Assembly: GCA_016207985.1 (NCBI GenBank)
Contig: JACQYX010000171.1
Location: 1-7,047, forward strand
DNA: 7,047 nucleotides
Direction of reading: 5' to 3'
From: Ignavibacteriales bacterium
GTDB taxonomy: Bacteria > Bacteroidota > Ignavibacteria > UBA10030 > SZUA-254
Shown piece after piece: positions 1 to 5,226 of this stretch; the first letter of the stretch is position 1, and each line of letters starts with the position of its first letter. The translations under genes and the position numbers were made by a program. A model generated the notes under the pieces. It did not search any database. It was given only the letters and a program-made list of their open reading frames with translations, and was not told where the DNA came from.

Positions 1-80
1 CCCCGCGGGTTGTCGTCCATAACCCCCCCGGTTTCTTCACTCCCTTCGCCCGTCCTATTTTCTATAATAGAATTGCACTT

Positions 81-446
81 CTACACAACATGGCGCAGGC
101 GTGAAGTATTCAATTCTCCTATAACTTTATCAAACTCGTGTGATTGATCGAAGAGAAACTGAGCACCCGCTTCGATAAAACGTTTATAATATTGAGGGAA
201 TACATTGTTGGTCAATAATATTATTACGGGTATCAATGTGTGAAGACTTTTTACTAATTCAATCCCGAACGTACCAGCCATTTGAAGATCGAGTATAACT
301 GCATCCGGTCTATTTATTTTTATATAATCTATCGTATCCTGAAGATTATTTGTTTGCTCGGTGACTTCTACTGTATCAATAGCACTAAGCATAGCAGCCA
401 TCCTAGTTGCAACTAATTTAGAACTATCTGCTATTAGAACTTTCAT
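81..446 (-). CDS. Stand-alone CheY-like receiver domain protein, degenerate active site
   Basis: This 121-residue protein is a single response-regulator receiver domain with no output domain. The sequence shows the family pattern: a hydrophobic first strand ending in ADSS (residues 6-9), the probable phospho-acceptor D53 in LDLQM, T79 in LLTN, and the GA pair at 94-95 before the last strand. Three conserved positions deviate. The acidic pair is D7-S8 instead of two acids, the usual MPG after the acceptor is MAG (A57), and the conserved Lys of the last strand is Q101 (FDQS). It may therefore respond weakly to phosphorylation, or act as a phosphate sink or a protein-binding adaptor; this is inference. 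The start is well supported by AAAGGAGA at 453-460, about 7 nt upstream. The gene lies roughly 300 bp after the NarL-type regulator gene and is separated from it by inverted repeats, so it probably has its own expression control. It could work with the kinase encoded upstream, but nothing in the sequence proves this. Confidence 0.88.
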   Translation of the reverse strand: MKVLIADSSKLVATRMAAMLSAIDTVEVTEQTNNLQDTIDYIKINRPDAVILDLQMAGTFGIELVKSLHTLIPVIILLTNNVFPQYYKRFIEAGAQFLFDQSHEFDKVIGELNTSRLRHVV

Positions 447-476
447 TTGATATCTCCTTTATAAAATTTATAAACT

Positions 477-534
477 CCTTTGGACTTGAACGATATCCCT
501 AATCCACAATGAAACCTATATTCAAGTCCAAAGG
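477..534. repeat. Perfect 14-bp inverted repeat, 30-nt spacer, just upstream of receiver gene RBS
   Basis: CCTTTGGACTTGAA at 477-490 is exactly the reverse complement of TTCAAGTCCAAAGG at 521-534. In the minus-strand RNA this would form a 14-bp stem with a 30-nt loop, ending only about 16 nt before the ribosome-binding site of the receiver gene. A T run does not follow, so it is not a standard terminator. The right-hand end of the stem in the RNA runs into AAAGGAG, a second copy of the motif that serves as the ribosome-binding site at 454-460. Possible roles are a leader hairpin affecting translation or mRNA stability, or a binding site for a dimeric regulator. The repeat itself is certain and its role is unknown. 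Confidence 0.9.
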
Positions 535-586
535 TTATCATCATCATCCATTCTAATGATAATAAAAAGGAAATGGATTCGGTATA

Positions 587-643
587 GTAAAATTTGTGAT
601 TTTCTTGTAGCAAATCTTAGATTTATTGTGTCACAAATTTTAC
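587..643. repeat. Perfect 13-bp inverted repeat, 31-nt spacer containing a smaller palindrome
   Basis: GTAAAATTTGTGA at 587-599 is exactly the reverse complement of TCACAAATTTTAC at 631-643. Its 31-nt spacer contains a further short palindrome, AAATC-TTA-GATTT at 612-624, close to the centre of the outer repeat, giving a nested structure. The stem is AT-rich with no adjoining T run, so a terminator role is unlikely. The distance between the arm starts is 44 nt, the same as in the repeat at 477-534. It could be an operator, a cruciform-prone site, or part of a structured leader. Confidence 0.85.
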
Positions 644-753
644 GACAAGGGGTGTAACTTGTTATATTAGTATAAGTTGAAGTAAGTAATTACCGACATG
701 AGATTTGGCACATCAAAAATTTATTTCAGGGGAAGATCATAAATCTATGGATT

Positions 754-1386
754 TTAGTCGATCAATCCATGCTTAACGGCATAATGGGTAAGATCGCTGT
801 TCGATTCCATTTTCATTTTTTCCAAGATTCTTGTACGATAGGTATGAACAGTGCTCAGACTTAAAAATAGTTTCTCACAAATATCCTTAGTGGGAACTCC
901 GGAGGATAACATAATAAAAATCTGGAACTCACGATCAGATAACGATTCATGGGGAAGCTTCTCTTGCTTGTCGTCCATTTCAACTGCTAAACGTTCAGCG
1001 AGAGAAGGAGTAATGTACTTACCACCATTTACAATTTTTCGAATTGCCTCAACCAATCCCTCCGGCGCGCTTTCTTTTGTTAAATATCCTGATGCACCGG
1101 CTTTTAATACACGAAGAGCGAAGCGTTCTTCGGGATGCATACTCAGAACTAATATTGGAAGTTTAGGCGACCGATCTCTAAGTTTTTTAATTAAATCGAG
1201 CCCGCTGAGACCGGGCATCGATAAATCCGTCACGACGATATCAAATTCTTTTTTACCGACGATATCGAGCAGATCTTCTCCGTTGCATGCTTCACCGACA
1301 ACATTTATATCACCCTCTTCTTTAAGAGTTTTCTTTATTCCTTCCCTGATTAATTGATGATCGTCGGCAATAACAACTTTTATCAT
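754..1386 (-). CDS. NarL/FixJ-family response regulator (receiver plus LuxR-type HTH)
   Basis: This 210-residue DNA-binding response regulator is probably the partner of the histidine kinase whose gene ends 25 nt upstream. The receiver domain (about 3-120) has a complete active site: acidic pair D8-D9, phospho-acceptor D54 in TDLSMPG, S82, and K104 in GYLTKE. The C-terminal LuxR-type helix-turn-helix (about 148-205) starts with LSDRE and includes the recognition stretch LSLSTVHTYRTRILEKM. Length and layout are typical of the family. The open frame runs further upstream, to about 1530, but that extension lies inside the kinase gene in another frame. The ATG at 1386 begins MIKVVIADDH, as in homologues, and has AAAGGAG upstream with a rather long spacer of about 11 nt. 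Phosphorylation by the kinase should promote dimerisation and promoter binding; the targets are unknown. Confidence 0.95.
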   Translation of the reverse strand: MIKVVIADDHQLIREGIKKTLKEEGDINVVGEACNGEDLLDIVGKKEFDIVVTDLSMPGLSGLDLIKKLRDRSPKLPILVLSMHPEERFALRVLKAGASGYLTKESAPEGLVEAIRKIVNGGKYITPSLAERLAVEMDDKQEKLPHESLSDREFQIFIMLSSGVPTKDICEKLFLSLSTVHTYRTRILEKMKMESNSDLTHYAVKHGLID

Positions 1387-1411
1387 CCGGATTTGTTCTC
1401 CTTTAAGTCTA

Positions 1412-2269
1412 TCATGCTTGTTTCCTCCCCTGATCAATCGGTAGACGCACAGTGACGATAGTCCCCTTTCCGCTTTCACCTTCGATGATGACCTCACCAC
1501 CAAAGAGGAGCACTCTCTCGCGCATCCCAAGTAATCCGAGAGATTTATTACCTGTTGCTTCCTGAGCAGTTATACCACGTCCGTTATCTGCGACTCGCAG
1601 CACCAAATTGCCATCAGATTGTTGCAGATACAAATTGACTTGCGTTGCCTCGGCATGACGTGCCACGTTTGTGAGGGTTTCCTGTAATATGCGGAATACT
1701 GCTGTTGATCGCTCATGATCTAAAGTAATATCGTCTATCTCAGAAATGAACACGCATTTTATCCTTGTACGTGTTTGAAATACTTGTGCTTCCCACTCGA
1801 TCGCTTCCTTGAGTCCTAATTCATCGAGTATCTCGGGCCTAAGCTCGGTCGCGATTCTACGAACAGATTTGATTGTCGTATCAACTAATTCCGACATCGA
1901 TTTCAAATCACTCGTCGTTTCTTCGGATTTACTTCCAGCACTCAGAGAAGGAAGTTTTTTACTGAGCAGGGCAATATCCATTTTCATCACAGTTAATAAT
2001 TGTCCAAGCTCATCGTGGATTTCACGAGCAATTCTTGCGCGCTCTTCTTCCCGCACCGATTGTAAATGTGCCGCAAGTTGACGCAATTTTTTGTGCGATT
2101 CTTGTAATTGCTGTTTACCCTCTTCGAGTATTTTTAACTTCTCTTTTTGGGAGGCGATGAAACGTTTCTGGTTAAAATAAACTGTGAAGATAAAAATACT
2201 GCTGATAAGCAGAAGTGCAGTAGTACCAACGATGATTAACCACCAGATTTCGGTTGTTGGCTCGGGCAT
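1412..2269 (-). CDS. NarX-type sensor histidine kinase (HisKA_3 + HATPase) lacking a sensor domain
   Basis: This is a 285-residue membrane-anchored histidine kinase. One hydrophobic helix spans about residues 9-32, followed by a charged, probably coiled-coil linker (about 35-75). The HisKA_3 dimerisation and phosphotransfer helix carries the H-box REIHDELGQ with phospho-acceptor H85. The ATP-binding domain follows, with N-box N201 in LQETLTNVARHA, the DNGRG box at 228-232, GLLGMRER at 245-252, and GKGT at 267-270. All catalytic motifs are intact. There is no periplasmic loop, PAS, GAF or HAMP domain, so the kinase by itself has almost nothing to sense with. Its first 34 nt overlap the end of the seven-helix membrane protein gene and the ribosome-binding site is weak, which suggests translational coupling and perhaps a physical complex. 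The NarL-type regulator encoded next is the likely phosphate receiver. Confidence 0.95.
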   Translation of the reverse strand: MPEPTTEIWWLIIVGTTALLLISSIFIFTVYFNQKRFIASQKEKLKILEEGKQQLQESHKKLRQLAAHLQSVREEERARIAREIHDELGQLLTVMKMDIALLSKKLPSLSAGSKSEETTSDLKSMSELVDTTIKSVRRIATELRPEILDELGLKEAIEWEAQVFQTRTRIKCVFISEIDDITLDHERSTAVFRILQETLTNVARHAEATQVNLYLQQSDGNLVLRVADNGRGITAQEATGNKSLGLLGMRERVLLFGGEVIIEGESGKGTIVTVRLPIDQGRKQA

Positions 2270-2883
2270 AGGAATACTCTTACATAAAAAAGGTTGGAAA
2301 GCATATTTATTATCATCATAACTCGATAGATATTAAAAAAGGTTTGAGGAAAGTTCATTAATAAATAATTTCCAACAGCGAAAACAGTTATTGTCATCGT
2401 AGTAGCGACAAATACAGGAGGTACCATCCAGAAACGTGGATTTCTCGATAACAGAGTGGTACTCTCCTTATTAAATTCAAATAATGTTAATCCAAGCACA
2501 CCTAACACCAATATACTGGAGATGGGTCTGGTATAAGTATTAAACATGTTTAGGTTTTCTAACCGAACTATATCAAAAATCGCGAGTGCGATGATAAGCG
2601 GTATACTAAAAAACATTAAGCGTCGGATAAGTAAATTTCTTTGCCATTGCAAGAAAATAATAATTAGAAAAGTGTACTCTATGATAGTATAAAAATGTAT
2701 TATCCATAGATTTTTTATACCCATCAATGCTGTTGTTGCTACAAATATTTGAAAAAATATTTCAAATCCGAGAAATATTACAATTAATCTTAGATCGTTC
2801 TCAAGTCTTCCGTACTTTACAAAACCGAATAAAAAAGGAATTGCGATTGAACAAGGAGAGAGTATTATTATTATCTTATCCAT
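2236..2883 (-). CDS. Membrane protein with about seven helices, putative sensor partner of the kinase
   Basis: This is a 215-residue, very hydrophobic protein. Likely membrane segments lie at about residues 4-22, 32-53, 59-80, 88-106, 118-136, 150-174 and 182-205, with short connecting loops and a short soluble tail. Visible landmarks are HFYTIIEYTF (63-72), NPRFWMVPP (148-156) and a late aromatic-rich helix ending in C206. From memory and without a search, this pattern resembles an uncharacterised membrane family of Bacteroidota and relatives that often sits beside histidine kinases. No catalytic motif is visible. The gene starts 10 nt after the small CPPFC protein gene, has no clear ribosome-binding site of its own, and overlaps the kinase gene by 34 nt in a different frame, so the three are probably translated together. 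The suggested role, signal input for the sensor-less kinase, is inference from context. A transporter-like function cannot be excluded. Confidence 0.85.
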   Translation of the reverse strand: MDKIIIILSPCSIAIPFLFGFVKYGRLENDLRLIVIFLGFEIFFQIFVATTALMGIKNLWIIHFYTIIEYTFLIIIFLQWQRNLLIRRLMFFSIPLIIALAIFDIVRLENLNMFNTYTRPISSILVLGVLGLTLFEFNKESTTLLSRNPRFWMVPPVFVATTMTITVFAVGNYLLMNFPQTFFNIYRVMMIINMLSNLFYVRVFLCPSQQPKSGG

Positions 2884-2893
2884 CAGATATTGT

Positions 2894-3208
2894 TTAACTA
2901 ATTAATTCTTTATTAGAAGGACAAAAAGGGGGACAAAAAGGTAAAATTTCTAATAAAATACCGTCAGTTATATCATCTCCTTTATCGTTAACACCAACCA
3001 ACACGATTATAGGTTTCCCATCCGTATTCATTCCGTGATAATACCGCATGGCGACACATCCAGGTTGGTCTAAAAGTTTTTGGACGTATTCTTTCCAGAA
3101 TAATCCTCCTTTTATTGCATTAGCTGTTGCCTGTTGGCGGTAAGCACTTGTATATTTGCTCGCTTCATCAAGCGAAATTATCTGATTGTTTTTGGGTGGT
3201 AATGCCAT
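2894..3208 (-). CDS. Conserved small soluble protein with C-terminal CPPxC motif, function unknown
   Basis: This 104-residue protein has no signal peptide or membrane helix. The N-terminal part (about 10-50) looks helical, and ISLDEASKYTSAYR is followed by a KGGLFWKEYVQKLLDQPGC helix region. The centre (about 52-85) looks like beta strands with the landmarks MRYYHGMNTDGKP, IVLVGVNDKG and TDGIL. The tail ends in FCPPFCPSN with cysteines 92 and 96; C51 is the only other cysteine. From memory, small proteins of this pattern, ending in a CPPxC-like motif, occur in Bacteroidota without known function. The two close cysteines could bind a metal or form a redox disulphide; this is inference. ATGGAG sits about 5 nt before the start codon, a good ribosome-binding site. 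It is the first gene of the signalling cluster, so it may provide or modulate the signal. Confidence 0.85.
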   Translation of the reverse strand: MALPPKNNQIISLDEASKYTSAYRQQATANAIKGGLFWKEYVQKLLDQPGCVAMRYYHGMNTDGKPIIVLVGVNDKGDDITDGILLEILPFCPPFCPSNKELIS

Positions 3209-3305
3209 ATAAACTCCATGTAATTAATTGTTTTGTTGATTTGTTTTATTTAGGATTTGATATTCAATCTTTAACATTTTAAAATAATAAAATTTCCCTC
3301 ACTAG
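3209..3305. other. Intergenic gap separating housekeeping operon and signalling cluster
   Basis: These 97 very AT-rich bases lie between the end of the nucleoside phosphorylase gene and the first gene of the signalling cluster. It is the largest gap between genes in the region from 754 to the right edge, and so the natural place for the cluster's promoter. I see only a weak candidate on the minus strand (TTAAAG, then 16 nt, then TAAATA) and no GC-rich hairpin with a T run, so neither a promoter nor a terminator can be called firmly. Read-through from the upstream operon is possible. Confidence 0.35.
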
Positions 3306-4643
3306 TCAAACACAGGGATGCCACGAATGCACACCCTGATCATCAATCATAGCATGGATTAAAGGTGAAGAAACTGATGGCTCAGTTGCAACACTAAATG
3401 CCCTTTCTAGACGATGTGAAGCAATTTCGAGACTCGCTTGTCGATCGGCATAAATTACTGCTAATACTTCACCAATACTCACACTATCTCCGACCTTTTT
3501 GCAAAGAGATATCCCTGCCTTCGGATCAATGATATCATCGACTTTCATTCTTCCGGCACCGAGCATAATATTTACAAATCCAACTTCGAGTGCATCTATG
3601 TTATCGATATCTCCTGAAGATGTACTTTTTATTTCTTTCGAATATTTACAACGGGGATATTTCCGTGGATTTTGAAGATACGACATATCACCGCCCTGTG
3701 CTTTCACTAATTCTAAAAACTTTTCCCATGCTTTCCCCGACTTCAGAGCAGATCGGCATTCAAAAATTCCTGCCTCAAGTGATTTGGCTTTCCCACCCAT
3801 CCATACCATTGCACCACCGAGCACCAATGTCACCTCCATTAGGTCAGGTATGTTTTTACCTTGCAGGCATTCGATCGATTCAACGACTTCTAACCAATTA
3901 CCCACAGCATAGCCCAATGGCTGACTCATGTCGGTAAGAAACCCGATTGTCTTTTTCCCAAAATTTTTCCCCACCTCAATCAGCATCCGAGCCAACTCGA
4001 TTGCATCGCTCTCCGATTGCATGAACGCTCCGCGTCCTGTTTTCACATCAAGAACAAGTGCATCGATTCCTTCGGCAATCTTTTTACTCATGATGCTTCC
4101 GGCTATTAGCGGTATACATTCCACAGTACCTGTGACGTCTCTCAGTGCATACATTTTTTTATCAGCAGGTGCAATCTCGTTTGTCTGCCCGATCATGACC
4201 AGACCGATCTTCTCAATCACTTTCTTGTATTCGACGAGAGATAAATCTGTTCGAAAGCCCGGGATCGATTCGAGTTTATCCAATGTACCACCCGTGTGCC
4301 CAAGTCCACGACCTGATATCATCGGGACAGGAACTCCACATGCGGCGACCATCGGTGCGAGAATGAGCGAAACTTTATCTCCAACACCACCTGTCGAGTG
4401 TTTATCGACTTTAATTCCCGGAATAGTGCTCAAATCTACGACAGTTCCTGAATGAATCATAATATCGGGCAGCATAGTTGTTTCCTCAAAATCCATCTTT
4501 TGGAAATAGACTGCCATTAAAAACGCCGACATTTGATAATCTGATACATTACCCTTCAGGTATCCATTCACGAGATACTCGATCTCCGCCCGATTGAGCT
4601 TTGAGCCATTTCTTTTTTTACGAATGATTTCAGTTGGATTCAT
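3306..4643 (-). CDS. Thymidine/pyrimidine-nucleoside phosphorylase (DeoA/Pdp family)
   Basis: The enzyme cleaves thymidine or other pyrimidine nucleosides with phosphate to give the base and (deoxy)ribose-1-phosphate, in the cytoplasmic salvage pathway. Counting from the ATG at 4643 (445 residues, the usual family length), the phosphate-binding KHSTGGVGDK is at about 81-90. The family signature SGRGLGHTGGTLDKLE is at about 110-125. Residues matching the E. coli DeoA active site are present with the right spacing: H82, R168, S183 and K187. The C-terminal domain with GRMKVDDIIDPKAGI is complete. It falls between DeoA and Pdp in sequence, so substrate range is open. Start choice: the frame also has a TTG at 4679 with AGGA about 8 nt upstream, which would add 12 residues and overlap the old NUDIX end. 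I prefer the ATG because homologues begin MNPxEIIRKKRNG, although it lacks a ribosome-binding site. It lies 22 nt after the TGA of the ancestral NUDIX frame. Confidence 0.95.
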   Translation of the reverse strand: MNPTEIIRKKRNGSKLNRAEIEYLVNGYLKGNVSDYQMSAFLMAVYFQKMDFEETTMLPDIMIHSGTVVDLSTIPGIKVDKHSTGGVGDKVSLILAPMVAACGVPVPMISGRGLGHTGGTLDKLESIPGFRTDLSLVEYKKVIEKIGLVMIGQTNEIAPADKKMYALRDVTGTVECIPLIAGSIMSKKIAEGIDALVLDVKTGRGAFMQSESDAIELARMLIEVGKNFGKKTIGFLTDMSQPLGYAVGNWLEVVESIECLQGKNIPDLMEVTLVLGGAMVWMGGKAKSLEAGIFECRSALKSGKAWEKFLELVKAQGGDMSYLQNPRKYPRCKYSKEIKSTSSGDIDNIDALEVGFVNIMLGAGRMKVDDIIDPKAGISLCKKVGDSVSIGEVLAVIYADRQASLEIASHRLERAFSVATEPSVSSPLIHAMIDDQGVHSWHPCV

Positions 4644-4665
4644 AGAATGATATTGGTTGTTGAGT

Positions 4666-4815
4666 TCATTGCTGTTCAATACAATTATCCTGACTTAAGA
4701 TACGCTCACCGAGCAGGATGCCGCAGATAGTTTTACTGTCGAGTATTTCTTGCCGTTCTATCATTTTAACAGCTTCACCGAGTGGTAATATTTTTATTGT
4801 CATCGTCTCCTCACC
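4666..4815 (-). pseudogene. Severed C-terminal part of the NUDIX gene beyond an in-frame TAG
   Basis: After the TAG codon at 4816-4818 the same reading frame stays open for 49 codons to a TGA at 4666-4668. The translation runs GEETMTIKILPLGEAVKMIE, then RQEILDSKTICGILLG and a short tail. This matches what is expected at the end of an ADP-ribose pyrophosphatase, where an acidic strand is followed by a PLxEAxxMIxxGEIxDxKTIxGLLL helix region. With it the protein would be 186 codons long, the normal family size. A single base change from a sense codon explains the stop. Inside the severed part an ATG at 4801-4803 is preceded by GAGGAG a few bases upstream, so a 45-residue piece could be made separately. 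The basis for calling this part of the gene is frame continuity and recognised family pattern, not a search. Confidence 0.8.
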
Positions 4816-5226
4816 CTATTCAAGGTTTCTACCACCCGGTGCTTTTGATAAATTTCTTGCAAGAAAAATGTGGAGAACTTCAGTGCAAAATCCCGGTGTT
4901 GTATAAATAGATGTTAGTTGCTTCCACTTTTTCGTATGATATCCGGTTTCTTCCTCTAATTCACGCTTTGCACAATGAAGCGGATCTTCACCAGTGTTCA
5001 ATTTCCCTGCAGGCAGCTCCCAGATAAACTTATCGAGGGGATAGCGATGCTGATTTATAAGAATAATTCGGTGATCGGGAAAAACCGCAAGAACAACAGC
5101 ACCACCTGGGTGTTCAGCAACTTCACGCATCGTCGGATTACCGTTAGCGTATTCGACCTCATCGATGATGGTAGTGAATACTCTCCCCTCGTGTACCTTA
5201 TTTCTTCTGCGGAGCTTGTATTTCAT
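4816..5226 (-). CDS. NUDIX hydrolase, ADP-ribose pyrophosphatase type, cut short by an amber codon
   Basis: The family hydrolyses ADP-ribose or related nucleoside diphosphate derivatives to AMP plus a sugar phosphate, using divalent metal. As read, the protein is 136 residues. The N-terminal strands (KVHEGRVFTTIIDEVEYANG) and the HPGGAVVLAV strand are typical. The NUDIX box is perfect: G74, five residues, E80, seven residues, then R88-E-L-x-E-E-x-G-Y96. The catalytic core is therefore intact, but the usual C-terminal strand and helix are missing because of TAG at 4816-4818; the same frame carries the lost part beyond it. TAG also ends the receiver gene at 81-83, so it appears to be an ordinary stop here. 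The start at 5226 fits homologues, has only a weak AGAGA ribosome-binding site, and overlaps the upstream channel gene by 29 nt. Loss of the C-terminus would probably harm folding or dimerisation, unless read-through or co-assembly with the tail occurs. Confidence 0.88.
   Translation of the reverse strand: MKYKLRRRNKVHEGRVFTTIIDEVEYANGNPTMREVAEHPGGAVVLAVFPDHRIILINQHRYPLDKFIWELPAGKLNTGEDPLHCAKRELEEETGYHTKKWKQLTSIYTTPGFCTEVLHIFLARNLSKAPGGRNLE

Larger units (their letters stand above)
447..753. other. Intergenic region rich in inverted repeats, no convincing gene
   Basis: These 307 bases separate the NarL-type regulator gene from the receiver gene. I found no open frame with a believable ribosome-binding site on either strand. 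The stretch holds two strong inverted repeats (listed separately) and weaker ones. TTATCAT at 535-541 pairs with ATGATAA at 556-562. ATCCATT at 546-552 pairs with AATGGAT at 572-578, as an alternative to the previous one. A 7-bp stem with one G-T pair can form between 656-662 and 672-678. No GC-rich hairpin followed by a T run is seen, so there is no classical terminator for the regulator gene. No promoter can be placed with confidence. On the minus strand this would be the promoter and leader of the receiver gene. Confidence 0.6.

Noticed and set aside
60..72. Small palindrome TTCTA-TAA-TAGAA just after the receiver gene, considered as a terminator
   Set aside because: The stem is only five AT-rich pairs and no T run follows on the minus strand, so it is not a credible terminator.
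510..557. Short plus-strand frame of 15 codons with a HHH run
   Set aside because: It has no ribosome-binding site and overlaps one arm of the 14-bp inverted repeat; it is too short to support.
851..1357. Long open frame on the plus strand inside the response regulator gene
   Set aside because: It lies antisense to a well-supported NarL-type regulator, shows no recognisable motif, and is explained as a shadow of the coding frame.
1387..1530. Upstream extension of the NarL-type regulator frame
   Set aside because: It lies within the 3' end of the kinase gene in another frame, and its residues are unlike any receiver N-terminus; the ATG at 1386 matches the family.
741..2713. 12-bp inverted match between AAATCTATGGAT (741-752) and its reverse complement at 2702-2713
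   Set aside because: About one such match is expected by chance in a 7 kb AT-rich window, and one copy lies inside a coding region.
3928..4455. 175-codon open frame on the plus strand across the nucleoside phosphorylase gene
   Set aside because: The opposite strand encodes the diagnostic phosphorylase signature, and the plus-strand product has no family pattern or ribosome-binding site.
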